Below, one piece after another: positions 54,988-64,000 of a stretch of 64,000 bases of DNA; the stretch's first letter is position 1, and every line of letters starts with the position of its first letter. Made by a program: the position numbers and the translations under genes. A model generated the notes under the pieces. It had not been told where the DNA came from and searched no databases. It was given only the letters and a program-made list of their open reading frames with translations. The stretch comes from Legionella tucsonensis (GTDB taxonomy: Bacteria; Pseudomonadota; Gammaproteobacteria; Legionellales; Legionellaceae): assembly GCF_001468035.1 (NCBI RefSeq), contig NZ_LNZA01000001.1:2210231-2274230 (forward strand). The letters are read 5' to 3'.

Positions 54988-55012
54988 AGCGCAGCCCGAT
55001 AAATGCTGCGCT
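54988..55012 (+). terminator. Hairpin after the chitinase gene
   Basis: AGCGCAGC (54988-54995) and GCTGCGCT (55005-55012) form a perfect 8-bp GC-rich stem with a 9-base loop 29 bases past the stop. No T-tract follows, so termination would be factor-aided. Confidence 0.5.
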
Positions 55013-55113
55013 GCACCTAGGTTGCCGTCCCAATTTTGTACGTATTTAAGCCAGTTAACGAACTAGTTTGCACTATACTATATATAGGAGCAGGAAAATT
55101 GGAGGTATCGGAT

Positions 55114-55329
55114 ATGAACTCATCTATAGAAAAAGATCCCTATGAAGCCATAGTTAAAATAGAGGAAATAATCATTTCTAAAACAACCGGAAACAACATT
55201 GATGCATTGAAAATACATTTGAGTATTCAATGTGATTTGGAACATTCAGGAGCTGAAGGAGAAATTGTTGAGCTTGCTACAGGTAAAATCATATACCGAT
55301 GTCATAAACAAACCATAATAGACAAATAA
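55114..55329 (+). CDS. Small unknown 71-residue protein
   Basis: ATG 55114 has GGAGGTATCGGAT upstream, a strong site, and gives MNSSIEKDPYEAIVKIEEIIIS. An open frame from 55036 has no such site. The protein is soluble and predicted mixed alpha-beta, ending KQTIIDK. No family recognised. Confidence 0.6.
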   Translation: MNSSIEKDPYEAIVKIEEIIISKTTGNNIDALKIHLSIQCDLEHSGAEGEIVELATGKIIYRCHKQTIIDK

Positions 55330-55420
55330 ATCTCTGTAACTCTCCACAGCTCCTATCCATGTTTATTGCTTTAATACTTCAACTTACTATAAATACTAGA
55401 AATAGAAAGAGACCCTCATT

Positions 55421-56176
55421 TTAAGTTTCCATTTCCAACCCACAGATTAATGCATTTGCGTAGGTATTTCCTGTGTTTAATGGATCGATTACTTGCTCGG
55501 TGAAGGAATAGAAATGTCCCTTCCCTAAATAGAAAAAGCGATAACCACATTCCAAGGGCACATCATGAAAAACGCGATTCATTTTTACATGAATTCCAGC
55601 GGTAGCACTAAATTGCGCTGCGGTATCCCTAGAGAAAACATTGTCAGGAAGTGTCTGACCGTCCAGTGGGCTCTCTTTAAAATCACGAGCATTGATAATA
55701 TTAGGGCCAATACCTGCATCAATAATTAATCCATAGTTCGGGTTCTTTGTATTAAGTGCGGCACGGGCCATTACATAAATAGGGAAATGCTCTACATTAT
55801 AATGGTATGATAAATTTTTGAATAAGCCCTCTTGAATTACATACCCATTTACTGAAGTTTTAGCCAGATAATAAGCATTTAGCCCATAGGCCATATCAAA
55901 TAATTTAGTATGGTGACCATCCACGAAATAAGCCAGACCAACTAAAAAATTTTCATCCGTGTGATTCGTTACAGTAAAATCATCACCAATTAATCCGTCA
56001 ATGTTAATATGCTGCGCTTGACCTTGATGCACCCAAGAACCGCCCGCCTGTATCAGTCCGTAACCATTTCTATGTACAGGGGGATGTGTCTGAACGTGCC
56101 CGGCAGAACTTGCTGTTGATGAATATAATCCCAGTAATAATAAAGTGCAGTAAATTTTTTTTTGATTAAAAAACAT
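55421..56176 (-). CDS. Outer-membrane beta-barrel protein
   Basis: The 251-residue protein has a signal peptide (MFFNQKKIYCTLLLLGLYSSTASSA). The mature part shows alternating amphipathic beta strands (YGLIQAGGSWVHQ, NFLVGLAYFVDG, YGLNAYYLAK, AQFSATAGIHVKM, CGYRFFYLGKGHF) typical of an 8-stranded barrel of the OmpW/OmpA-like size. The C-terminus is not the usual terminal Phe. Function unknown. AGGAAGA precedes the ATG. Confidence 0.65.
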   Translation of the reverse strand: MFFNQKKIYCTLLLLGLYSSTASSAGHVQTHPPVHRNGYGLIQAGGSWVHQGQAQHINIDGLIGDDFTVTNHTDENFLVGLAYFVDGHHTKLFDMAYGLNAYYLAKTSVNGYVIQEGLFKNLSYHYNVEHFPIYVMARAALNTKNPNYGLIIDAGIGPNIINARDFKESPLDGQTLPDNVFSRDTAAQFSATAGIHVKMNRVFHDVPLECGYRFFYLGKGHFYSFTEQVIDPLNTGNTYANALICGLEMET

Positions 56177-56401
56177 TCATTCTTCCTATCAATCATTTAG
56201 CCAAAAGTATTTTTAGGGCCGCTAACTTATTCCAGCATATATCCTTAATTTTTTTAATCTATCAATCTCCACTAAGAATTACAACATACTCTCTATTAAT
56301 AGCAGCACACACAGCAGTGTAAAGATATATAATATCAATTATTGCAAGCGAAGCTAATGTATTATTAAATAAACAACTTTACTGGCAAGGAAGTCTTATC
56401 T

Positions 56402-56833
56402 ATGTATAAACGAATTATGGTAGCTGTGGATGACACTAAAGCCTCCATTTTAGCATTGAAAGAAGCAATTAAAGTCGCAAAAAACCAAAACTCCAAGATA
56501 TGCGTGATTCACATAATTGATACGCTGTACGAAGGTGATGTCGATAGAGAGTCATTTGTTGAGCTCACCAGAAAACAAGGACAAGAAGTTTTAAACTCAA
56601 TGAAAAAAATAATCAGTCGCTCAAAAGTAGAATTTGAAATGAAACTCACTGAACTAACCCCCTCTAAAGCAAAAATTGCTGAAAAGCTTGTTGATGAAGC
56701 AACCGGAATATCTGCTGACTTGATTGTTATAGGGGCTCATGGTCGTCGTGGAATTCATCATCTACTTACTACCAGTGTTGCGGAAGAAGTCATACGCATA
56801 TCCAAAACCCCAGTATTGCTGATTAGAGGTTAG
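56402..56833 (+). CDS. Universal stress protein (UspA family)
   Basis: The 143-residue protein has the Usp fold. It opens MYKRIMVAVDDTKASILALKEAI and has the nucleotide-binding C-terminal signature LIVIGAHGRRGIHHLLTTSVAEEVIR…PVLLI (G-2x-G-9x-G-S/T type). ATP binding is likely. Usp proteins aid survival under starvation or stress. AAGGAAG lies 7 bases before the ATG. Confidence 0.9.
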   Translation: MYKRIMVAVDDTKASILALKEAIKVAKNQNSKICVIHIIDTLYEGDVDRESFVELTRKQGQEVLNSMKKIISRSKVEFEMKLTELTPSKAKIAEKLVDEATGISADLIVIGAHGRRGIHHLLTTSVAEEVIRISKTPVLLIRG

Positions 56834-57088
56834 AGATAAGAGAAAATTAATTCATTAAAACTTTGTGTCGCTTCTTCGTACGATTGGCATGATGGTTTGT
56901 TCCTAGATATAAATATTCCTGTGTCATTGATTTGACAAATAATTTTTTGCGTTTATAGGGTGTAGTGTCAACACACCCTATAATTCGAATTATTCTTTAT
57001 TAATAAAAGTTTAATAATCACTTCATTAACTCTTAATAATCTTGTGCTATAAATTACTAGTTCATTAATTATTCATATTGATACAAAT

Positions 57089-60000
57089 ATGCCGGGATTA
57101 TACTCAAAACAAAGAATAAATTTCGACTCATTGACTGATACAGACCTGTCACGATATGAATATCATCGTACTTTTCGTAGCGCTATTGGTCTATCTGCTA
57201 CCAGCTATTCACAGCAACAAGCTACTGATGGAATTTACCAATGGGATAACATTGCACCAGAAATTGCTCTTGTTATCCTGCAAGATGCTAAAAAACAAAA
57301 AATTAATATTCAAGATGAAATAACTCAGAGCATAGGATATGAGAAATTCAATCAGGAACGCTTAAAAAAAGCGATAGAGAAATTACAGTGTAATCCACGT
57401 TATGCTTTGTTTGTACAAAAATTAGCATTACATATTACCGCTAAAAAATCTACGGAACTGACGCTGGGACACTTAGCGTCGGCGGGAATTTTCACTCTGG
57501 AACAATTTGACGAAGTATTCATTCAATTTTTGTACGTACAGAAAAAATTAACTAAGAGCTTCCCTAATTTCGACAGGATAACAGAAGAAGATGATTATTA
57601 TCAGTTCATTGCTTTTATGGCAAATGAACCATTATATGAATCTTTTCTCCGGTCATTTACTTATTATCTTGCTGCTGAGTTTAATAAGAGACGAATCAAA
57701 AATAGCCAAGTAGAAGTGCCTAAAGAAATTGATAGTCAATCACTATTAAATTTTTTCCATGCAATGGGCTATGATTTAACGTTACAACCACCCAAATCAA
57801 GACCGCTACAAACAAATACTTTATATATCACATTATTCCATGACAAATTACACTATACGGTCATTGACCTAAGCGGCAGTGAAATTACCGCAACAATTAA
57901 TTTCAGCGAATGTAATTTTATTGTAGATGAAAAAACTACTGAAGAAGAGTTAAGAAGCCATTTACCTGATCTTTTAAAAATCACATCTCAAAGAGGTCAT
58001 ACCGGAGATACTGCACTGCATGATACTGTAGCCTTAAGAGATAAAGGAATCACTTTTTTGGAGAGTGATGTTGGCACAAGCTTATTTTTATCTCATTTGC
58101 CAGCAGTCGATCTGGTGAAAGATGAAGGATATAAGTTTAATCTTTATCAGTGGCTAAATCAGGGAAATTTGGATCGCTTAAAAGATTTTTTAGCTACCGG
58201 AGCATGTCAACGTTATAACCAAGCGCTAGATACTTGGATAACACAAATAAAAGAACCCGCAGAAATAAATGAAAAATGTAAGAAAGAGATCAATGCAGTT
58301 GGTGAATTAATGAAGAGTATCACCGCCCTAATCGCTAGCCTTGATGATAATCCAAATGCAAAAGATAAGGCATTAGATGAAAAAATAGCTCAATTAATCA
58401 TTCATTTAAAAGAAATTAAAAAATTTTATAGCAGCACCCCACTCTTAAAACCTGGGGATGAGTTGCCTTCAATAACAGGTAATTTTGAAAATTTTATCAA
58501 AAAAATCCTATTCCTTACATCCAATGATAAAGCAATTCAATATGTCCCAGACGGTCAGGATACAGATAAAATTTGGAAATTGAACTTGGTAAATTTAGTT
58601 AATGGCTTAGTAAATGATAGAAATTTTGTTACCGCACGCGATATAAAAGTTAAACAAGGCCAATCTCTTTTAACAGATGAATCAGGCATTGTTTTACCTC
58701 CTCTCCTTGTATTTAGAGAACAACTTAAAAGAAAACTAACAACATATCTTAAAAATGATGTTCATCATTATCATACCGTTCGAAGTTATCAAAATGATAG
58801 CTTAAAGATGACCCAAGCACCTGTTGTTTTTAGAGGGGGATACCTAAATGACTCCTTCGAAGAAACAGTTTTTTTTGCCAAGAAAATGACTCGAACTGGC
58901 GAATACTCTGCTGACAGCCATTTATTAGCTGGACAGGAAAATAATGTTAAAAAGCATGAAATTCGCTCCGGAGCAGCCGCTACCTTCGCAACTACAGGGG
59001 TTGGTGGAACACGTTCAGTTACAGATAAATTTGATGTGGCCCTCAAATTTGGTGGTATGAAAGATGTAAAGATTCTCTATATCGTTCGTGGTAAAGAATC
59101 ATTTCATTCTCAACCTTTTGCAGAAATTGTGGGTAAGTCGAAATTAGGTGAAATTGCTTATACACATGTTAATCCTCATGATTATGTCATGACAATCCTC
59201 TATAACCGAAATAATGAAATACTTGATGTTATTCCTGGGAATTTAAATGGAGAAATACAAGGTATCAGTGAATTAACCAAAGAAGTGATTCATGCAGGGA
59301 TTGAATTTTACAATAAAAAAAATGGCGATAACGGGGCATCCACCACTCTGGTGAAGCTACCAACACCTCCCGGACAAGAACATAGGACAGCAATTCATCT
59401 TTCTGGGGAAAAACCGTTGCTGGATGTCCTTCATTCTTATAAAACAGAGTTGACTCCATCAGTTAAAGTAACAAAACCTTATAGAAAAAAATTGGATAGC
59501 ATCAGGATCACACGAGGCACTCGCGAAGGTCATAAAATGCTTTCATTAGAAACATTGCGTTCTGAAGTAGAAGTCGTTATGCCACGAAGAGGAGAGGAAC
59601 TGGCTCCACCCGCAGGTTCATTTAAATTAGTTCCCGGAAAAATAAATAAAGTGAGGGAAGCTGCTGTTGAGTATTTCAATATGAGACATGTTATAACACT
59701 CAAAGGTTTTAATCGATGGAGTCTTCGGGAAAGAAAATTACAGGAAACATATAATCGTATATTACAGCCTAATTTTATGGAAGGTGATATTCAGGAGCAA
59801 CTAGAGCATGCTAATGTTGCTCATGAAGAATGGTTAACTGATGTCCTGGTACCCAAATTGCAAACAGCATTGATGCTTCATCTTTCAGCACGATTAATTA
59901 CAGATTACCAAGTTGATACTGAAGAAGTGAACGCACTCGCACAAAATTTATTTCATGAAATCTTGAAATCAAGCAATCATTATCCTCAACTCACAATTAA

Positions 60001-61312
60001 TTGGTCAAAAATTTCTGCTTCACTGAAAGAAGAAGAACTACATCAGCGTTGTGTCCAAAATGCTCACGAAAGGATGGAAAAAATATATCCCTCCTTGGAA
60101 AAGAACAACCACGAATATCAATCAAAATTCGAATCATGTTTAGTCATGGCAAAAAATAAAATCCAAAAACAATTAATAAATAAAATGATGTCCGAATTTT
60201 TGGACAACAATTTGGGCTATTTCGCTCAACAATATAATCTGGAAAAGAAAACAGTTTATTCATTTGCCGATAATCGTCATTTAGTCTTTTTAGGTCCAGC
60301 AGCTAGTGGTAAAAGCACTATTTCCAATCAATATATTAAGAGAGAACAAAGAAAAGATTATGTCTCATTAGCCACAGATGATTATCGAGGCATATTTATG
60401 CCATTTACAGAGGAGTTTGAAAAACAGGAAACCGATCAAGTCTTTATCCGTACACAAGATAGCGCTTATTTGATCAGTGAGCTTGTTGAAGAGCGTATTT
60501 TAGGTCAAAAAGACAAAAGACCCAATGTAATTATAGACGGTGTGACTTATAAACCTTCACAAAAAGCTTTAGTAGAAAAAAATAATAACTCTGTTGTAGT
60601 TTGTGCGTGTTTGGATGATATGTCTTTGGCCGTTAAACGCTCTTATGATAGAGCAAAACAAGAAGAAAGTGGTTCGGCTGATAAAGGACGTTATGTGAAC
60701 ACAACCAGTTTACTTCATATGCACAAAACGGCAAGCATCAACCTATTAATTTCTTGTGCCCCTAATACAACTGTTGCGTTTTATAATACCAACATACCTC
60801 GCGGTGCAACACCTCCATTGATTGCTACAGTAGATACGCATGGAGAAAAGACGCTAACTATTCATCATGATAAAGGTTCCTTGGCATGTTTGGCCTCTTT
60901 TTTCAATAAAGCACGAGTGAATGTTCAAGCTAAAAGTAATCAACATCTTTTTTTAGACAAATTAAAACGGCCTGAATTTCAGATTGATTCATTATTCGCA
61001 GTAATGGATTATGGATTTAAAATTGTTTTAAATGGTGAAAATAACATGCCTTGTTTAACTGTTAAAAAAGAAGCGGGGAAAATAATTATGGAGCTTCTCG
61101 AGCCAGAACAAGTCAAAGATAAAATCCGAGAAAATACAGCTGAAAAACCCTTATTACAAATGCTTTTGTTGTATGGGCAACACGGTAGTTTGAAAGCAGT
61201 TCAGAAAGAATGTTTGATGCATGAAGATATTGACTTAATGGTCGAACAAATCATTGACTCCCAAGCAAGTTTACAGCGGGCACTAGTAGGCGATAACAGA
61301 TTATCAATTTAA
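57089..61312 (+). CDS. Giant effector candidate: ADP-ribosyltransferase-like plus zeta-toxin-like kinase
   Basis: The 1407-residue protein has a large N-terminal helical region (1-~560). It is followed by an ADP-ribosyltransferase-like module (~575-700): VVFRGGYL with Arg582, an ATTGVGGTRSVTDKFDVALKFG block like the S-T-S strand, and GEIAYTHVNPHDYVMTI with Glu688. A further helical region follows. A C-terminal zeta-toxin-like kinase has Walker A GPAASGKS (1069-1076), LATDDYRG, VIIDGVTY and an Arg/Lys-rich RSYDRAKQEE lid. Both catalytic types modify nucleotide-linked substrates. No signal peptide. No clear ribosome site. A small gene follows 78 bases downstream. The kinase call is stronger than the ART call. 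Confidence 0.65.
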   Translation: MPGLYSKQRINFDSLTDTDLSRYEYHRTFRSAIGLSATSYSQQQATDGIYQWDNIAPEIALVILQDAKKQKINIQDEITQSIGYEKFNQERLKKAIEKLQCNPRYALFVQKLALHITAKKSTELTLGHLASAGIFTLEQFDEVFIQFLYVQKKLTKSFPNFDRITEEDDYYQFIAFMANEPLYESFLRSFTYYLAAEFNKRRIKNSQVEVPKEIDSQSLLNFFHAMGYDLTLQPPKSRPLQTNTLYITLFHDKLHYTVIDLSGSEITATINFSECNFIVDEKTTEEELRSHLPDLLKITSQRGHTGDTALHDTVALRDKGITFLESDVGTSLFLSHLPAVDLVKDEGYKFNLYQWLNQGNLDRLKDFLATGACQRYNQALDTWITQIKEPAEINEKCKKEINAVGELMKSITALIASLDDNPNAKDKALDEKIAQLIIHLKEIKKFYSSTPLLKPGDELPSITGNFENFIKKILFLTSNDKAIQYVPDGQDTDKIWKLNLVNLVNGLVNDRNFVTARDIKVKQGQSLLTDESGIVLPPLLVFREQLKRKLTTYLKNDVHHYHTVRSYQNDSLKMTQAPVVFRGGYLNDSFEETVFFAKKMTRTGEYSADSHLLAGQENNVKKHEIRSGAAATFATTGVGGTRSVTDKFDVALKFGGMKDVKILYIVRGKESFHSQPFAEIVGKSKLGEIAYTHVNPHDYVMTILYNRNNEILDVIPGNLNGEIQGISELTKEVIHAGIEFYNKKNGDNGASTTLVKLPTPPGQEHRTAIHLSGEKPLLDVLHSYKTELTPSVKVTKPYRKKLDSIRITRGTREGHKMLSLETLRSEVEVVMPRRGEELAPPAGSFKLVPGKINKVREAAVEYFNMRHVITLKGFNRWSLRERKLQETYNRILQPNFMEGDIQEQLEHANVAHEEWLTDVLVPKLQTALMLHLSARLITDYQVDTEEVNALAQNLFHEILKSSNHYPQLTINWSKISASLKEEELHQRCVQNAHERMEKIYPSLEKNNHEYQSKFESCLVMAKNKIQKQLINKMMSEFLDNNLGYFAQQYNLEKKTVYSFADNRHLVFLGPAASGKSTISNQYIKREQRKDYVSLATDDYRGIFMPFTEEFEKQETDQVFIRTQDSAYLISELVEERILGQKDKRPNVIIDGVTYKPSQKALVEKNNNSVVVCACLDDMSLAVKRSYDRAKQEESGSADKGRYVNTTSLLHMHKTASINLLISCAPNTTVAFYNTNIPRGATPPLIATVDTHGEKTLTIHHDKGSLACLASFFNKARVNVQAKSNQHLFLDKLKRPEFQIDSLFAVMDYGFKIVLNGENNMPCLTVKKEAGKIIMELLEPEQVKDKIRENTAEKPLLQMLLLYGQHGSLKAVQKECLMHEDIDLMVEQIIDSQASLQRALVGDNRLSI

Positions 61313-61390
61313 AAGACAACTTGAAACTATAATATATAAAGTGAAAAATTAATGTGATATAAATCATTTTTAAATTAAAAGGAAAATCCA

Positions 61391-61813
61391 ATGGATGCTC
61401 GTTTACTAGAAAAAATCACGCGCGAGAAAGCTAAAGTAGCACAGTTTATTGACTCTATGCGCGATATCTTTGAGAAAACTCCTGATGAATGCGAGAAAGC
61501 GAAACGTCTTGAGGTATTTGATACTTTATTACTTTTAGCAACCTATGCTCAAGCTGCAGAGCTTGAAAATGAGTTTCAAATAGCGTTACCTGACAATGAA
61601 CTTAATGATTCAATTACTTATTTGTGTCAACAGCTTCGAGAAATCAATGGTATTTGCCAATGCTCCTTTAGCGATGAGCATAGTGTATATCAGGATTTAC
61701 TTGCTGAGCTCACTCCAGAAAAAAAACAAGCCGTGCGTGATCTTTTAAGTAAAGAAATTTCCGAACTTATTTTTGAGAAAACAAATACCAGATCAATTCG
61801 CTTAGGGATCTAA
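61391..61813 (+). CDS. Small acidic protein, possible partner of the giant effector
   Basis: The 140-residue protein is acidic and all-helical (MDARLLEKITREKAKVAQFID…), with no recognised family. It has an AAAAGGAAAATCCA ribosome site and follows the ART/zeta protein by 78 bases on the same strand with no terminator seen between. Size, acidity and position suit a secretion chaperone or a neutralising partner for the kinase domain, but this is inference. Confidence 0.55.
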   Translation: MDARLLEKITREKAKVAQFIDSMRDIFEKTPDECEKAKRLEVFDTLLLLATYAQAAELENEFQIALPDNELNDSITYLCQQLREINGICQCSFSDEHSVYQDLLAELTPEKKQAVRDLLSKEISELIFEKTNTRSIRLGI

Positions 61814-61963
61814 ACCTACACTTTAAAATAAAATAAACAATCAATTTTACCCACTTTACAATAGATTCTTTCAAAATTACTTTCGTTAAGTGTTTACTTT
61901 GCTCAGTAAACAATTCTTTGAGTTAAGTTCAAACAATAGCACTATAATAAAAAATGAGATAAG

Positions 61964-62404
61964 ATGGCGCTCTGTTGTTTTCTCAGGAGAAATATTCTGA
62001 GTACCTTTTTTAATGCCACATATACAGCAGCTGCTGCAATTTATGCAGAATTTAAGTTCTATCCTTACTATAATTTTGGCTTTCATCTTGATGCCCTTAC
62101 CAGCTTTTTCTGTCATATATTTCGCGCCCTGTATGACTTTACTGCTTTTTTATTACGAGTAGTCACTACCCCATTTTTTCTTTTAAATCCCTTTTTTTGG
62201 CCCAGTTTACCAAGCCATGCTTTAAATCTTGTCGATGATTTGGTAGGTACTGCACTCAGTGTAGTCAGTATTGCCATTCATCCTATTCTTTTCATTATCC
62301 GTACGTTAAGCTCTATGATTCGAGGTTATGATGAAGGAACAGATTATGATTGGGGTGCAGATCAAGAAGAAGAAGATCTAAAAATGGCGATGACAATCTG
62401 GTAA
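61964..62404 (+). CDS. Small membrane protein of unknown function
   Basis: The 146-residue protein has several hydrophobic stretches (~42-62, ~64-80 and ~90-112) with aromatic-rich sequence (FFLLNPFFWPSLP, VVSIAIHPILFIIRTL), then an acidic C-terminal tail (DEGTDYDWGADQEEEDL). Hairpin-like membrane segments of this type occur in effectors that insert in host membranes, and in ordinary inner-membrane proteins. GAGATAAG precedes the ATG. Confidence 0.55.
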   Translation: MALCCFLRRNILSTFFNATYTAAAAIYAEFKFYPYYNFGFHLDALTSFFCHIFRALYDFTAFLLRVVTTPFFLLNPFFWPSLPSHALNLVDDLVGTALSVVSIAIHPILFIIRTLSSMIRGYDEGTDYDWGADQEEEDLKMAMTIW

Positions 62405-62468
62405 CGACCAGGATTTTATCTTCTACTAGAGCAAATTTTCATCCACTTTTTAGAGTTACGCCCTACTG

Positions 62469-63239
62469 CTAGGGTACAAAAGCTCCCTTTTTTAAGAAAC
62501 TCATAATTAACTGCCTCGTTTTTGCATTATTCATAATAAAAGTATGGTTGGAATTAACAATCACTGGCTCATTTTGTCCTTCTAAACGAGCAAACTCGGG
62601 TGGTACTTTCGCATCATAGCGTCCTGCTATGATCCCTATTCTAATGCTTGGTACCGATATATGATGCACGTATGAGGTTTGATCAGAACTCAACTCAATC
62701 AATGGCTTGATTGGAGAAGTGAGCATGGGAAACATTTCAGTAGAAAGCTTCGCCAATTTTGAACCTTGATTTGGTGGCGCCAACATGATGAGACTGCCAA
62801 TATTTTTTAATTGTTTTGCTGAAAGGCTGGATAACGCCTCTCGGGTAATAATGCCTCCAAGACTATGAGTAATAAAATTAATTTTAACACCTGGATTTTT
62901 TTCTAATAAATTTTTAATAAACTGATGCAGATAAACCCCGTGCTCTTGAATACTGTATTTTGCAGAAGGATAGCTATAGGAATAAACAAGATAACCTTGT
63001 TTTTTTAGATAAATTTTTAATGGCCACATACTCAGAGATGTACGCATCAAACCATGTATTAATACAATAATTTCTTGATTTTGTTTTGGATTGGCATGAG
63101 CAGAAATAGAAGTTGTATTGGTTTGCTTCTTGTTATCAGGAAAAAATGCATAAGCTTGAACCATATAACTTATCCCAATAAAAACCATCAGAACAAGTCG
63201 AGCAAGCAATCGATTTTTATTAAGAATGATTCTGGTCAT
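62469..63239 (-). CDS. Lipase/esterase-like alpha/beta hydrolase
   Basis: The 256-residue protein has an N-terminal signal or anchor (~12-32, LARLVLMVFIGISYMVQAYA). The alpha/beta hydrolase core shows VLIHGLMRTS (oxyanion HG), the nucleophile elbow THSLGG, GRYDAKVPPE with the acid Asp, and SNHTFIM with the catalytic His. It resembles PGAP1-like and triacylglycerol lipase families. Periplasmic or exported. Substrate unknown. Confidence 0.8.
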   Translation of the reverse strand: MTRIILNKNRLLARLVLMVFIGISYMVQAYAFFPDNKKQTNTTSISAHANPKQNQEIIVLIHGLMRTSLSMWPLKIYLKKQGYLVYSYSYPSAKYSIQEHGVYLHQFIKNLLEKNPGVKINFITHSLGGIITREALSSLSAKQLKNIGSLIMLAPPNQGSKLAKLSTEMFPMLTSPIKPLIELSSDQTSYVHHISVPSIRIGIIAGRYDAKVPPEFARLEGQNEPVIVNSNHTFIMNNAKTRQLIMSFLKKGAFVP

Positions 63240-63330
63240 TATCTCTCTTTAATTTATACTCAGCTCATCATTCTAACTAATTTTTAACGAAGATAGCAGA
63301 CGGTTCAAAAAGTTTTCCCATCAAAATAGA

Positions 63331-63547
63331 GTCTGTTTCCAGGGAGTAAAAGCTCTCTATCTCAACCTCGCATATTCTCTCATCCATCAGTGGATTAATT
63401 TGAGTTATGAACTATTTTGATGGATGGATCCCTGCCTTCGCAGGGATTACAAAGCGCTCAAACTTGACTGAACGCATTTGCCTCTCTGGACTCTGTCATC
63501 CCTGCGAAGGCAGGGATCCATTTGCGATGTACATCCTGGAAACAGAC
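63331..63547. mobile_element. 217-bp MITE-like element with terminal inverted repeats
   Basis: GTCTGTTTCCAGG (63331-63343) recurs as its exact complement at 63535-63547. Inside are two perfect palindromic units in opposite orientation: ATCCCTGCCTTCGCAGGGAT (63428-63447) and its complement (63498-63517). No open frame is present. The nested inverted structure fits a non-autonomous mobile or REP-type element. No clear target duplication was seen. Confidence 0.6.
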
Positions 63548-63762
63548 CCTTGTGCTTCATTAATTTGCATCATTTTATGCTCATAAAATGTACTATAAAT
63601 TATCTTTTTTTCTGACTTGATGGATTTTCTACCTATCTTATGGTACATGATATCAATATTTAGGGCAGGCATTGGCGAAGTAATGAATTCTTCTCTGGGT
63701 GTCTGTTATAACGAGAAGCTCATCAGTTAAACCCAATAATAATCCAAAATTAGGAGTTTGTT

Positions 63763-64000
63763 ATGTTGAAAAAAATGATTATGATCTCTCTTTGTACGAT
63801 TAACTTATCTGCTTTTATTCCTGCTTATGCAAATGAGGATTTAAACTGTAAAGTTGAAGTTGCTGTTGCTACACCACCCGTGCAATTTAATCAAAACGTC
63901 GCATTTAATGTGACTAATGAATTTGGTTTAAGTAAGTCCTTAACATTGTTCGGTGGAAAAGCACCTCAATTTATCGATAGATTGCCCTGCTCTCCTACCC
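63763..64000 (+). CDS. Secreted protein, N-terminal part only (runs off the window)
   Basis: ATG 63763 follows TAGGAGTTTGTT. The 79 visible codons begin with a signal peptide (MLKKMIMISLCTINLSAFIPAYA), then a beta-rich sequence with cysteines (LNCKVEVAVATPPVQFNQNV). No family recognised; the rest lies outside the window. Confidence 0.75.
   Translation, partial: MLKKMIMISLCTINLSAFIPAYANEDLNCKVEVAVATPPVQFNQNVAFNVTNEFGLSKSLTLFGGKAPQFIDRLPCSPT

Noticed and set aside
56970-57088. TTAA-rich repeats upstream of the giant protein, considered as a PmrA-type box
   Set aside because: The spacing between TTAA units (3 or 11 bases) does not match the 7-base spacing of the known box.
1-64000. CRISPR array, rRNA operon, intact transposase or integrase genes
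   Set aside because: No regularly spaced direct repeats, rRNA-like segments or recombinase motifs were seen in the window.

Overview
The window looks like chromosomal DNA of a Legionella species, probably not L. pneumophila. The base composition is AT-rich. Ordinary gammaproteobacterial genes (htpX, argE, phaB-like, carbonic anhydrase, uspA-like, a Pht-like MFS transporter) are interleaved with many eukaryotic-like proteins typical of Dot/Icm type IV effectors. These include a RhoGAP-like domain, a Rab-like GTPase, an OTU-like deubiquitinase, a mitochondrial carrier (SLC25) protein, a kinase-like fold and large coiled-coil proteins. The genus call is inference from gene content; no rRNA or other species marker is present.

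Layout. 1-9 kb: htpX, a DUF1428 gene, a RhoGAP-like protein, a hidden 51-codon DUF3309 gene, a secreted LURP-like protein, an OTU-like protein, a cysteine-dioxygenase-like cupin, a Rab-like GTPase and a GGQ release-factor-like gene whose 5' end is duplicated. 9-17 kb: a 1280-residue protein of unknown function, two small proteins, a P-loop kinase with a mitochondrial-presequence-like N-terminus, a dinB relic and an SLC25 carrier. 17-30 kb: GH17 glucanase-like exoenzyme, two unknown proteins, beta-carbonic anhydrase, secreted trypsin-like protease, DUF945 protein, cyclodipeptide synthase and a PAS hybrid histidine kinase. 30-39 kb: argE, a possible clan-CD (caspase-like) protein, a coiled-coil protein, a threonine-dehydratase-like enzyme, then a decayed 1.5 kb with an inverted pair of perfect DnaA boxes, a gene relic, a small gene, an nhaA relic and tRNA-Lys(CTT). 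39-49 kb: MFS transporter with divergent Lrp regulator, a metallopeptidase, a four-gene efflux operon (OMF lipoprotein, HlyD adaptor, two halves of a FUSC protein), a FixJ-like response regulator and an acetoacetyl-CoA reductase. 49-57 kb: kinase-like effector candidate, unknown proteins, a LuxR-type regulator next to a GH18 chitinase with a perfect CTG-N10-CAG box between them, an outer-membrane barrel and a universal stress protein. 57-64 kb: a 1407-residue protein joining an ADP-ribosyltransferase-like region to a zeta-toxin-like kinase, a small downstream partner gene, a membrane protein, a lipase-like hydrolase, a 217-bp MITE-like element and a secreted protein cut by the window end.

How the genes may work together. 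Secreted hydrolases (GH17, GH18, protease, lipase-like) look like type II exoproteins, while the eukaryotic-like proteins look like host-manipulating effectors. The strongest candidates for undescribed biology are the ART-like plus zeta-kinase fusion with its small partner, the cluster of putative mitochondria-directed proteins at 13.3-16.7 kb, and the LuxR-solo/chitinase quorum-type switch. All functional calls come from reading motifs by eye; no database search was run.
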